Positions 47,231-58,998 of a stretch of DNA of 64,000 nucleotides are shown here, in pieces. The notes under the pieces were generated by a model that saw nothing but the letters and a program-made list of their open reading frames with translations, had not been told where the DNA came from and made no database searches. This stretch comes from Cranoglanis bouderius (lineage: Eukaryota > Chordata > Actinopteri > Siluriformes > Cranoglanididae). The number at the start of each line of letters is the position of its first letter. Positions within the stretch are counted from its first letter, which is position 1. A program made the position numbers and the translations under genes. The stretch lies in the NCBI GenBank assembly GCA_023630585.1, contig CM042553.1, positions 18,972,020 through 19,036,019 of the forward strand, in the 5' to 3' direction.

Positions 47231-48220
47231 TTTGCATGAGACGATAGAGCTGGCTGTTTGTCCCTAGGGAGCAGGAGACAGCCACACATGCCGACTCCAG
47301 CACTAAGCAATGGAGAGGACGATGGCTGAGCTACCTAATCACACAGAAATTGTAAATCTGTGTCAGAGAGTACAATGTATAAACCCACACCGTAGATATA
47401 AACCATAAACCTGTGCACTTTATGTAATAATTTTACATTTGACTTGAGACTCCACTTTTACACATGCATATTGGAGTCTATGTGTTGTATTTGCTATAAG
47501 TGACCATAGGATGGCAATGTTTCACAAAGATGGATACTCTTGTTTGACAGAATGTGTGAGAATATGGGTGAATTTAATTTAATTAAAGAAGTCACTTGCA
47601 GTTTTGCCTGGTCTCTGAAAGAATATCAAAGAAATGTTTAGAGCAATAGTTATAGCCATTGCATCCATTTTTATAACCATGAACATCATCAGAACCATAT
47701 TGAAGCTGAAGCTCTTATTTGGTATGCGATATATACACACAGTAAAGAACTGGATTTGGAGAAAGAATATAAACAATCTGATAAATGTTTAGAGCATTGA
47801 AAGCTGCAACCTTCAGTCGCAGCTGTCCTCTCACACATTCTTTAAGTTTCATACCTTGAGTTATCCATTCCATAACCATCATTCTAGTTGCCATAACAAC
47901 AGTAGTATCAAGCATTTTATCTGCATAATTCCATCATGCTGTATGTCTTCATTTTAGTCTGCTCCTTCTATTAATACATGCTAAAATAAGAAAAATTACA
48001 CATGAACCACAAAGATGAAGGTTAGATGAAGGTGCCCAAAAAAATAAATAAAAATTAATAAGTTTCAAAGCGCTGACACTGGAGATGCCTTCCATAAATG
48101 TTAAATAAACATCCCCTAATAGAAAGATTCATCATATCAATGAATATACTTTTTTTTTTGTTGTTAAATAAAACATTTTTATTATTTTATAACTTTTTAT
48201 TATTAGACTTAGGTTATGTA
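47231..48220. other. AT-rich stretch, no gene seen
   Basis: No supported exon. A short inverted piece of repeat family B (AGCGCTGACACTGGAGATGC) lies near 48070. Confidence 0.45.
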
Positions 48221-48322
48221 AAAATTAATCAACATATGAATATTAACATGAATATAAGAATACATTCATTAAATTAAATATATTCTTATATTCATGTTAA
48301 TATTCATATGTTGATTAATTTT
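48221..48322. repeat. Perfect 42-bp inverted repeat (hairpin)
   Basis: The left arm 48221-48262 and the right arm 48281-48322 are exact inverse complements around an 18-bp loop. The arms are AT-rich and contain AACATATGAATATTAACATG. It could be a foldback MITE remnant or a cruciform-prone site. No open frame is present. Confidence 0.9.
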
Positions 48323-48940
48323 TTATATATTTTTATAGAAAGAAGAACGCTTTATATATTGTTACTGAAATATATAAAATCTAATTTTTTTTTTTTTTAA
48401 ACATACAAGTATATTTCAGTCATCTTATCAGAAAAAATGTTGACTATGTCATATGAGTCTGCAACTACTGCTGTAACTAGATGCTCAGCAAATGTTAATT
48501 TACTTTTGGTCATTTTTAATTCAACTGTAATTATTTTTAACACTTCTCACCTACGTCCTGACAGGTAAGTCCTCTACATTTTGACTGCGCGCATTCATTT
48601 GAACAAACTCCTTCAGGTCACGGACTTGCTTAACAAGCCCCTAACTGAACTTAGGTAATCAGTTTTCAGAGCCTCCCTCAGTGCTTGGTGGCTGTGTCAG
48701 TTCCCTGCTGTACTTGTTATGTATCTGGAGGTGAAGCTCTGATGTCCGTCTGATGTCCAGGTTCTTTTTTTTTATGCCTACTATATGTGCTATGACAAAT
48801 ATACTACAAAAAGGTCCTACATATACAGTGCGAGATGCCATTTTCAAAGCCTGTAAGGATTTTTGTGCTGAAAGTTATCTAGGTGCATGTCCAGCTTAAG
48901 GAGACGTCATGAATTGCAAGTGCTCAATCAATTACTCCCC
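48323..48940. other. AT-rich stretch, no gene seen
   Basis: T-runs and unremarkable sequence; no exon or known repeat was identified. Confidence 0.4.
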
Positions 48941-48944
48941 AGTC

Positions 48945-49105
48945 TCCCCGGTTTCTTCCAGGTACTCCGGTTTCCTCCTCCAGTCCAAGGACTCCGTCCA
49001 GGTTCTCCCCCGCCTTGCGCCCCGAGTCCCCTGGGATAGGCTCCAGGCTCCCACACAACCTTGTGTAGGATAACTGGTCAGGAAAATGGATGGATGATTA
49101 CTGTA
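48945..49105 (+). mobile_element. SINE-derived fragment
   Basis: Shares GGTACTCCGGTTTCCTCCTC, GGGATAGGCTCCAGGCTCCC and the AAAATGGATGGATG tail with the SINE at 19367-19754. The tRNA head is absent and the middle part is shortened. Confidence 0.65.
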
Positions 49106-49264
49106 GGTTCAGGTGCACTTATAAATTACAAACTGCACCTTTAATGACATTATATGTCTAACTAGATTTAGTGTTTAGTGTTTATTTGTTGAATGTTTTC
49201 TGATGTGTTATTTGATGTAATGTGTTATTTAAAAAAAAAAAAAAAAAGTATTATCGTGGATATG

Positions 49265-49640
49265 GTGAAGCTTTCTGCATGGAGATGTCTATTTAACATT
49301 TATGAAAGGAGTCTCCAGTGTCAGCGCTTTGTAGCAGTCAGTAAGTTTTCCTCCAATAGAATGTCTTCAGGACTTTGCACTTTCCGGTTTCTCTGTAATA
49401 CGAAAGCCTCCTTATTTTTTTTCAAGAAAGAACTGTCTTGAAGAGTGGCTGGTGAGGGAAAGACCATTAAGGAACATTAATGGCTGCGTTAATGTACGTG
49501 ATAACAGGAACTAACTTGTCATGCAGATGTTCCACAACTATAAAACACATTGAGATGCACTGTCATTGCACCACCCTGTCTGTGATTATTTTCCTATAAC
49601 ACCCAAAGTGTTTAATTCCTTACTTAAATTAGCACTTAAT
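49265..49640 (+). repeat. Dispersed repeat family B, copy 3
   Basis: Contains GGAGTCTCCAGTGTCAGCGC, then TTTTCCTCCAATAGAATGTC, TTTCCGGTTTCTCTGTAATA and TGATTATTTTCCTATAACAC in the same order as the other copies. Confidence 0.7.
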
Positions 49641-49854
49641 TAAAAAGAAAAAAACAACAACTTGACTTGTACTGTACTCTTGCTGTACTAATTCACTGTA
49701 CTAACGCCTCTCTAACAGGGTTTTAGCTTGATAATATTCTTAGACCCTTGCACTAGCATGAGGATATGTTTTTAAAGCTGCAAATGTAAAATGTTGCATT
49801 ATCAGACTCTTTAAAATGTAACAACAACACCAACAACAATAATATTTTTATTTA

Positions 49855-49892
<38 letters not shown>

Positions 49893-50068
49893 AGTGGTGG
49901 AGGTGGAGGTGATGTTAATTACAGAACATGAATATTCATTCTATGATTTACATATCAGATATTAAATTCAATAACATTTTCTTTATTTATTTTAACATTT
50001 TATTAAATATTAATATATATATATATATATATAGGGATTATTATATTAAATAATAATATAATGATTCC

Positions 50069-50123
<55 letters not shown>

Positions 50124-50125
50124 TC

Positions 50126-50165
<40 letters not shown>

Positions 50166-50330
50166 AACACTAACCATCATCATCAGAAGAAGCTGGATCT
50201 TCATCAACATCTTAACCTGTACTGATCTTTACTGGCACTTGGTTATATGTTGTTTCATTACTGTTTTTTTTTTTTTTTTTTCTCCAGTAAATGACAACTC
50301 TGTTGTGCCGCTCGTGTGGGCGTGGTCAAA
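49641..50330. repeat. Microsatellite-rich stretch upstream of npffr
   Basis: TTG/TGG-type repeats at about 49855-49912, an AT run near 50014-50032, (ATT)n at about 50070-50121 and (GTT)n at about 50125-50165. The short open frame made of leucines here is only the translation of these repeats. Confidence 0.85.
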
Positions 50331-50493
50331 TGTAGGCGTGGTTAACGAAGCGCGCACTGCCTAAACTGGCGCTGCGGCAGAGCGCGCGCAGTACGAGACA
50401 CCTGATTCCATCAACCTCAGCGTGTACAGGACTGATTATTTCTCTTTTAGCACCTAGCCGAGTATTTTTACTCTTCTATTTCAAAACTCCCAG
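50310..50493 (+). promoter_or_regulatory. Probable npffr promoter and first non-coding exon
   Basis: A GC-rich island in AT-rich DNA with two GGGCGTGG/GGCGTGG boxes (KLF/Sp type) and several CGCG steps. It ends at a clean splice donor, CAG followed by GTAGGT, at 50493/50494. The matching acceptor is TTTCCATCAG at 52145, just before the exon with the start codon. The exon's 5' end is unknown. Confidence 0.5.
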
Positions 50494-51390
50494 GTAGGTA
50501 TCCTTGTTTTGTTTATCCTCAGAATCAAAATATTTCACATATTAGGCTAAAAGTAACAGTTTTATGCTTGTTCATCATTTACAGCACTGATACAGTTTTC
50601 TTATTGATTTTGTTCACTTCTATCATTGTAAATAGAGCAGTGGAAAAAAAGCTGTAGCAGCTTACTGTGTGTAGCATGCTGTGTTATTATTTACTGAGAT
50701 ATAGAAACGTGATTTTATTTTATTTTTCAAATTATTTTTAAAAAAAAATTATTATTTTTTTTAATGCATTCTTGGACATCCTCCTGTATGTGGTGCTCTT
50801 TCAACAAGAAGTCAGATGTCACAACTGTGTAATGCTCATTAATTTGTCATGTGCATTTCAGATATTCACGAGTTATACATTTGCTGAGTGGTTCAGCAAA
50901 ATTATGTTTTCAAATATTCAAATATTATGATTTAAGTGCAAACTGTGTGACTTGAAGCATCATTGTGATGACCCTCCAATCAAATATATTATGGTGTTGA
51001 GCATATATGCCCTCCTTCCTTTTTTTTTTTATTCTTAGACTGAGCTTGGTATTTAGGAATAAATAAATAACCTATTAATTTATTCACTCTAGACGTTGTT
51101 CAAAACTCTATATATTAAATTCATATCATGGAGCTGCATTAAAAAAATAACCAAACATAATAACCATAAATCATATGCAAGAAAATCAGAGGGATTTGCA
51201 GTACCCAGCAGTTAATTTTCCATTGATTGTTGTCTTATTTGCATAATATTCATAATAATATCATATTCATTTATCTTATCCTGATTATGATCATCACATT
51301 GATTGGGCTCCCCCTTGACCCATTAAGATTTTGACAAGTATAACGATAATGCTGTCAATTATACGCACATCAGTGCACAATGTGTACTGT
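50494..51390. other. Presumed intron in the npffr 5' region, no gene seen
   Basis: AT-rich, with T-runs and no supported exon. Confidence 0.4.
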
Positions 51391-51394
51391 GAAA

Positions 51395-52027
51395 TACACT
51401 CACTTTATTAAGATACACCTGCAATTATCCAATCAACCATGGACCAATCATATGGCAGCAGCACAATACATAAAATCATGCAGGTACAGGTCAAGAATTT
51501 CAATTAATGTTCACATCAAATATCAGAATGGGGGGAAAATGTGATCTCAGTGACTTAGACTGTGGCGTGGTTGTTTATGCCAGATAGGTGTCTAAAAAGT
51601 AGCTGATCTCCTGGGATTGTCACACGCAAGAGTCTCTAGAGTTTACACAGAATATATTCAGTGAGAGGCAGTTCTGTAGGCGGAAACACCTTTTTGATAA
51701 GTGAAGAACTGCCAGACTGGTTCACGCTGAGAATAACTCAAATTACCACTCTTTACAACCATACCAAGCAGAAAAGCATCTCAGAACACACAACATGTCG
51801 AACTTTGAGGCATATGGGCTAAAAGAGCAGAAGACCACATTTAGCTCCACTCCAGTCAGCCAAGAATAGAAATCTGAGGCTACATGCTCACCAAAATTGG
51901 ACCGTTGAAGATTGGAAAAATATTGCCTGGTGTTTTCTTCAACTGCCCACATTCATTGAGGCTGATTGGATAATTACATGAATGTACAGGTGTACAAGTG
52001 TTCCTAATAAAGTGGACGGTGAGTATA
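51395..52027. mobile_element. Non-autonomous DNA transposon, family C copy 2
   Basis: The left end ACACTCACTTTATTAAGATA and the right end CCTAATAAAGTGGACGGTGA form an inverted pair. The interior shares ATGCAGGTACAGGTCAAGAA and GGCTGATTGGATAATTACAT with the copy at 29585-30064. It ends about 170 bp before the npffr start codon, inside the presumed 5' intron. Confidence 0.65.
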
Positions 52028-52195
52028 TATAGAGAATAAGTAACAATACTTACAGTCTATGTGTAGGTCAATTATCCTTAGTTGCATTTTTAGTGTTTAG
52101 ATATCTCTCCTTCTCCCTTTCATATTTGTATTTTTTTTCCATCAGGTTTGCTCCTCTCACCCATAGAAGAAGAATCTGAGAGAGACAAAGCTGAT

Positions 52196-55100
52196 ATGGG
52201 TGGAGGTACATTGGAGCTACCCACGGTTTACATGATTTCAGATCTCCTCCCTGACATTAACATGACCAACAGTACCAGTTTCACAGAGGAGATCCTGTTC
52301 TCTCCGTATTTCCAGCACTCACTGGGCATGGCTGCAGTGTTCGTCCTTGCCTACCTCTTCATCTTCCTGCTCTGTATGATAGGTAACAGTGTGGTGTGTC
52401 TCATAGTCCTGAGGAACAGGCACATGTGGACAGTCACAAATGTCTTCATCCTGAACCTTTCCATCAGCGACCTGCTTGTGGGGATCTTCTGCATTCCCAC
52501 CACCTTGGTGGACAATCTCATAACAGGCAAGTGTATTATTCCTAAGGACTGGAAGGAGTTAAGTCGCATTAAGCCGAACTGTCGCATTTGTACAGATGTA
52601 CAGTTGCATTTATTTATTTATTTGGCAAGCACCAAATTTAGTGAGACAGAATCCAATGCAAGCATAAAACTTTTAGAAGAGCTGATATTGTGGCAAGTGC
52701 TGCAGAATTAAGTTTCCAGAAAGTGACCAGAAACAAGTGCGAGATGATTGTGCAAAGAGCAGCTCTATGGTCACAATGAATGAGCTACTGCTAAACATAA
52801 ATGATAGGCTAAGGGCTAGTACTGGGGAGTGCTAAAAATTCTAGTCACAATGCCTATAAACGATACAATCCTTCAAGCTGAAGAAGAGCGATTTATAATA
52901 ATGTGGCAAGTAATACACATAAACAGGATCCACAAAGGGTTTTCAACACATAACTCTTGAAGACATGTGGAAAGAGAGGGAAAGTTCAACTCACCACCTT
53001 GGTGACCAGTGCAAAGTAGACCCAAATGTCGAGACACACAATCATAGGCCTTTTCCATGAAACACATGTAGGGTAAATGATCATACAGTCCCATGACCCC
53101 TCACAAAACTGATGGGTAATAAAGAGTTGCACAGCCTGGGCAGAACCTGCATTGTTCCTCCTGAAACCTAGGTTCAAATATGATACAGATAGTTAGCACA
53201 GACTTTTCCTGGAAGCCTGAGGAGTGTGATTACACCCTCCGCCCATTTCCATTGCAGGAGACTAGTCTGTCTAAAACTGTCCATTTCATGTCTGCCACCT
53301 GACTGGCATTGCACCTGTCTAGGGTTAGGTTGCAGAGCGTAAATAAAGGAACGGGGTAATGTAAGGTGGGGTGAAATGTTATGTGTTTTTTTTTAATGTT
53401 ATGTGGTGTTTGAAGCAAAGAGGAATGAGACACACAGGAGTAGCTCTCAAATGGTGATATACATTGTGGTATTTACAGAGTATATACACATGTGCTGTCC
53501 ACCACAGATAAACCGGGGAAAACTTCGGGGTGGACCAAGGCAAAACAACAAACAAAAAAAGAGCTGTTAAAGGGAAACTAACTTACCTAAAAAGAAAAAG
53601 ATAAACAAAAGACAATTAGCTTCCCTACACTCCCTTACCAAAATCAGAGACAAAAACCCACACCCAACAGAAATGGCAGTTGCACCCCTACTACCGGTGA
53701 ATATACAATGTTTGATATTTACAAAAATACAGCAATGTGATTACGTACAAATCTAGACAACAACAGACATTAAGGGCAGATCAAACTCAGAGTCAGGACA
53801 GGCACAGTTCAAAAACCAGAATAATCATAAGGAAGATATAGCGCAAACTAACAAGCACAAAGGCAAAACTAGTGAGCATCGGCAAAACGAAGCTGATAGC
53901 ACTGACTTCCGTCGCCTTTAAATACTGTCACGCATTGATGATGTCATCTTGGGGCGGAAGCAGCACACAAAGCTGAGGGAGGGCAGGAAGAGCTGGACTT
54001 GAGTCTGGAATGGCCCGAACTGCACATATTTAACACACCAAAACACACAACATACCCGTGGAATATTGCGGGTTGTAACACACCTGACTGCCTCCCTTAA
54101 TCTTTCCCTGAAACCAATTTGGTTATGTGTGTGGCCTTATTACCATGGGCTTGTCTGCAGATATCACCCCCAGGACTGGCTCCAGGGGAGGATCCCCAGG
54201 TACCCTAGGGGACTTTCTTCTTTTTTTTTTTGTACCTTTCATGGGGGTCTTTAGGATTGCTCTTTGTCTGACCTCTTCACTCAGATCTGTTCAGTAGTAG
54301 GTGGTGCTAATGTTCCCATTGAAGTTCTGAAGTACACAAACCCCCCAGGGAGGGAGATATACCTGCAGTAGACATTTCATACGATGTTACAGTGGGTAGC
54401 GCTGCTGCCTCACATATCCAGGGTCCCTGGTTTTTAGCTTGTGTTACTCTCTGTGTGTTGTTTCCATGTTCTCCCTGCATTCACATGGGTTTCGTGTAGG
54501 TTCTCCAGTTTCTTACCAAATTCCCCTAAGTATGAATGAATGTGTGGTTGTGTGTGTGTGCATGGTCTCCGGATCCAGTGCAACCCTGACCAAGCTAAAG
54601 TGGTTACTGAAGATGACGAGAAGCTAAATCTAATGTCTGATATAAAGGAAGAGCAATGGTGCTTGTAAATTCACCTGAAAACTCACATTTTGTTGAGATA
54701 AAATAACGTTATGCACCCTGAAGTATGAAAAAGTAAGAGTGAAAAGAGTAAATATTTTCCCTTTTGTGTGAACTCTCAATGTTTTTGCCGTTGAACAGGT
54801 TGGCCATTCAGTAACATAATATGCAAGCTGAGTGGCCTTGTGCAAGGAATGTCTGTCTGTGCCTCTGTCTTCACACTGGTGGCCATTGCAGTGGACAGGT
54901 AAGTGTTCATGTGCTTTTGCACGCACTATCATTTGAATGTCAGAATTTTTTCTGGGGCACCACAAGTGGGAGTGACTGGGTATGTCATTTTCAACACTTG
55001 CCTCTAATAGCTTCTAATTCTCGACTGATGCATCATTTAGCATGATGGAAAGTGCAGAAGTGGGAAGAGGAAGTTGTACCAAAATGCATTTGATAAGTGT

Positions 55101-57601
55101 GTATAAGTAATATAAGTGATCCTGACCATCTTGTAATCTATAATTTTTTAAATTATTTGCCCAAAGTAGATACACTTTAATTAATACAATCTGACCATTT
55201 TAATGATCATGGTTTAAAAACAAAAAAAGGCATATATGTAAATACATAAACAACTTTGGAGAACAGAATATGACCAAAAGCACCTACAATTTTACCCTCA
55301 TCAAGAAAATTTAAAATGAACTTAATTTTTTTTTTTTTTTTTTAGCTTAAAATGAAATTATTTCCACAAACAATTAGTTTTCATTTAGAAATTAGGAAAA
55401 GCATCCAACAAGTTCTCAGGCTATATGGGAACCTTAGGTAATGCCTCCTGGATATTGTTCCCTCATGAAGGGATATTAAAAGAGTGTACAATATAAAATA
55501 GTTTTAAATTCTTAAAATAATTTGTTAATACATTTCTTGGTCACTGCACAGTATTATATGTGTTACTTCATAGTGTTAATATCTTCATTATAATTTTAAA
55601 ACAGCAGAAAATAGTACAAATGAAAAAAAAAATCTTGTTATAAGCAAATTGTTTCAATAAAGTGCAATTTCATTAGCATTCGTCTTGATTTTTGTTGTTG
55701 TTTGTTTGTTTATTTGAGTCTGAGGCAAATAGGACATGATGGAGTTATTGACACACCATGATTTCAAAGAGACATGTTAATGACTTAAAAAGATTATTTC
55801 TATATCTTTAACAACATTACCGTATTCCCGTCTCTGGTCTTGCTTGAACTAGAGTACAACTAAACATTTGTGACACTATTTTAGTCCAGCATATGGTGTG
55901 AGAGAACTGGCCATGAAATAAAAATGCCAGATTTCTTTTAAAATGTAGTTGGGCTGAAAAAAAAACAACAACAACAGAACTCTACTAAAACACAGAACAG
56001 GAACTGACAGTCTGCTTAAATAAATCACTAAAATCCTCCACTACTCCACTACTGCATAATTAGTGTTATTTCATCTGAAACATACAATGGAGGGAAAAAA
56101 AAAGACATTTTCTATTACCATGCTCTGCATTTGCCAAACTTAATGATAGCATAAATCGTGTCCACAGTTCCAGTAGACAAAGGAAACATGAGTAGTGTAG
56201 ACCCTATGGAGTAAAATTAAATATGAGAATACAGTTTGTGTTTGTGCATGAGGTTTGTTGCAGTTCTGGAGGGCCTGAGACCAGAGTTGGGTGATTTTCC
56301 TGCTTTACGACACCTGACTCAACCCACTACATACTGTAATTACCAGGTTTAGTAGAGTATTCAGTTAAATGTGAATGCCAGAATTTTGGTCCATTGAAAA
56401 CGGCACAAAAAAGAAGCGTACAAACGATATATTTCATGAAAGTGTTGTTTTTAAATGTCCTTTAAATGTGTATATTTAAAAAAAAAAAAATTGTAGAGGA
56501 CATATCTACTAAAATGGGTCAACATGAAAAATCTACTGAATAGATATTAAAGGGTTTTAGTATTTGTCAAATTTGTGAGAAACTATAAAAATTAATCTAT
56601 AATTGATTCGAGTTTTTCTTTTTTCCCCACTTCTTTGTTTCAACCCAAGGTTTCGCTGTGTAGTTTACCCCTTTAAACCCAAACTAACACTTTTTGTGGC
56701 AAAGGCGATCATTGGGATGATATGGCTGTTGGCTCTGGTCATAATGTTCCCCTCGGTCCTGATGTTGACCGTCCAGCAAGAACGAAGCCACTTTATGGTT
56801 CAAGATGACAACTACAACCTGACCTATCCTCTTTATTCTTGCTACGAGACCTGGCCTGAGCCTGAGATGAGAAAAGTGTACACCACAGTGCTGTTTGCCC
56901 ATATATATCTGATTCCCCTCATTCTTATTATCCTTATGTATGGCTGCATTGGAGCTAAACTGTACTCGACCACCTTCCTGGTCAAAGTGAACCAACCTGA
57001 CGGCACTCCTCAAGGGAAGTCACCTATATCGCACAGGAAGATCAAAGTCATCAAAATGCTCATTGTTGTGGCCCTTCTCTTCATGCTGTCCTGGATGCCT
57101 CTGTGGACCTTGATGCTGCTGACTGACTACGCACGTCCTGAAGGAGACCAGCTGGATCTTCTGACAGGTTACATCTTTCCTTTCTCCCATTGGCTGGCCT
57201 TCTCCAACTCTAGTGTCAATCCCATCATCTACGGCTACTACAACAAAAATTTCAGGCAAGGATTTCAGGCCGCTTGGATGCATCGACCATCCTGCTGCTT
57301 GGACAGGCCTTCACAGGCCCATCTCAGGAGGGTTAAGAGGGGCAACAAGACTTGCTCCCCATTTGACAAAGCTCTCAGTTCCAATGCTCTGAACCTGGGA
57401 GTAAGAAACAAAATCTACGTTGACAACGACCTAACAGGTTGTGTGCGTCTGGAAATGGAACACAGGAGAGTGTCTAAAGAAATGAGAAGCTCGGGGGCAG
57501 AAGGGGGAAACAGGGGAACAACGATCAAAAGAGAGCTTCTGGAAGACATTGAGAGGATTTCTCCAACGGGACCTACAGTGTACCAGGCCTGGGAACTTTG
57601 A
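52196..57601 (+). CDS. npffr1: Neuropeptide FF receptor (class A GPCR)
   Basis: Seven-membrane receptor for RF-amide peptides at the plasma membrane. Exons 52196-52526, 54799-54898 and 56650-57601 give 1383 nt, 460 residues. The ATG at 52196 has a purine at -3 and G at +4. The upstream frame stays open to 52148 without another ATG. The extracellular N-terminus has the glycosylation sites NMT and NST. Then come TM1 with GNSVVCLIVL, TM2 with LSISDLLVGIF and the family block TTLVDNLITGWPF. TM3 ends in DRF in place of DRY (AVDRFRCVVYPFKPKLT), as in known NPFF receptors. Next are loop 2 with the disulfide cysteine (YPLYSCYETWPE), TM6 LLFMLSWMPLW and TM7 NSSVNPIIYGYYN. The C-terminal tail ends VYQAWEL, recalling the NPFFR1 tail. 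Some residues are NPFFR2-like, so the exact teleost copy is open. The first coding intron has a GC donor. Confidence 0.94.
53397..54080 (-). mobile_element. Probable solo LTR in npffr intron
   Basis: Read on the - strand the block starts TGTTACAACCCGCAATATTC and ends CACCACATAACA, giving TG...CA ends with a TGTTA/TAACA inverted pair. Inside are a CRE-like ATGACATCATC and a TATA-like GTATTTAAAGG about 150 bp from the start. The length of about 684 bp fits a fish LTR. No second LTR, primer site or gag/pol frame is present and no target-site duplication was recognised, so this is a probable call. Confidence 0.5.
54390..54625 (+). mobile_element. SINE-derived fragment in npffr intron
   Basis: Begins AGTGGGTAGCGCTGCTGCCT (tRNA-like A-box area). 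It continues with TTCTCCCTGCATTCACATGG and GGTTCTCCAGTTTCTTACCA and ends in GATCCAGTGCAACCCTGACC with AAGATGACG. It is diverged from the family at 19.4 kb. Confidence 0.55.
54899..56649 (+). other. npffr second coding intron, no gene seen
   Basis: GTAAGT donor and CCCAAG acceptor. The interior is AT-rich and repetitive at base level, with no supported exon or RNA gene. Confidence 0.5.
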
Positions 57602-58607
57602 GTGGTCCACCTCAAAGTGAGGCACATGGCCATAATGGATGCTGAACTTCATGTTTCTATGAGCAACGTTGCTCCTACCAGCGATGGAGAAAAAGAATGT
57701 AAATTAAATTGAAATGCAACAACGGCCATAAGCCATGAAAAAAAACACAAGCAGCAAATTGTTTGTATTGTTCAGGTGACCTTTGTATACAAGTCTCATA
57801 TTGGAAAAGTATATAGCAGATCAGGCCTGAATGCAGGTAATTTATCACATAATTTACCAGTCAGGTAACAGAAAATAAGCCCATGGATAAATGGAATTGT
57901 TTATTAGCATCATGGGTCTCACAACCCTTTTTTCATTCCTATAGTGCTATAAATTGCATGATAATGTTAGTTTTACGCATAATGAATGTCCAATCTTTGG
58001 TTACATAAGAACAAAATATGTTTCCCACCAGAGTCATTATTCATGGGCTGTTGCTTCTTTAGCTTCTGCCTTGTATATGTAGTTATTTTCCAAACATTTC
58101 ACTTTTCCTGCTTTGCTGTGGCTTTCCCTTCACTCATGCAACAGAAAACCATTAGCAAATGTATATATTGCTTTTTTTTTGGCCTGGTGAAAATAGCTGA
58201 AAGGTATTTTGAAATAGCTTTGAAACAGTTCAAAGCTATTTACATGCTTTCTGTGCTGCAGATTGGGAGCATGTGTAAAATCACATGAGCAAACGGTTGA
58301 TCCTGTCTGGACAAGAAAGTAAGAAAACCACATTCCATTACAAATCTGAAGTGGCTTATATCTAATTGCTCCCAAAATGTGTCACAGATATGATTTGATG
58401 CATGATGCATAATGCATGAAGGCAAAATCTTTTTTTTTCTTTTTCTTTTTTCTTTTTTCAGAACAAATTTGAGCCATCCTCATATATGGTCTTAGATCAA
58501 ATGAATACCTGGAACGTGACCATGCAATTTTTGTGATTTTTTCCCATCACTCTTCACAGTGCATGTGCACTGCTGAGTCCTCTCCTAAACCCACATATCA
58601 CTCAGCA
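57602..58607 (+). other. npffr 3' flank, no second gene seen
   Basis: The 3' untranslated region should begin here. No canonical AATAAA was found nearby; a weaker ATTAAA lies near 57704. A + strand frame at 57986-58288 has no domain support. Confidence 0.4.
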
Positions 58608-58609
58608 CA

Positions 58610-58898
58610 GGAGTGTTAGTGAAAGCAGCGGAAATGGCAAAAGCACTGCATCTGTGTGCTGAAGGCTTTTACTCGATTTTACTCGCATGGCTGCAAGAAT
58701 AGATTATTCCCACAAATATGATTATTCCCACAAATATCCCACAAATATTTCTGTGTTGGACTGTGGGAATAATCTATTTTTGCAGCCATGCGAGTAAAAT
58801 CGAGTAAAAGCCTTCAGCACATAGATTATGAGCTGTTCCTGAACCAGAAAAGGCCAGATGCAGTACTTTTGCCATTTTCACCGCTTTCACTAACATTC
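58610..58898. repeat. Large inverted repeat with about 100-bp arms
   Basis: The left arm (about 58610-58713) includes GTTAGTGAAAGC, ATGGCAAAAG, GCTGAAGGCTTTTACTCGAT and ATAGATTATTCCCACA. The right arm (about 58762-58898) is its inverse complement with few changes, interrupted by an extra piece of about 34 bp (58824-58856). It may be a foldback element or the terminal part of a larger transposon. It lies just left of the minisatellite. Confidence 0.85.
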
Positions 58899-58998
58899 CC
58901 ACAAATATGCCTTTTTAATGTTGCGGTTCAGGATGCTTTTGAATTGTGCACATTATTGATTTTTTTTATTGAATCATTTGTGTATACAGGTCTGAGTG

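Noticed and set aside
50128..50364. Leucine-rich open frame
   Set aside because: It is the translation of a (GTT)n microsatellite.
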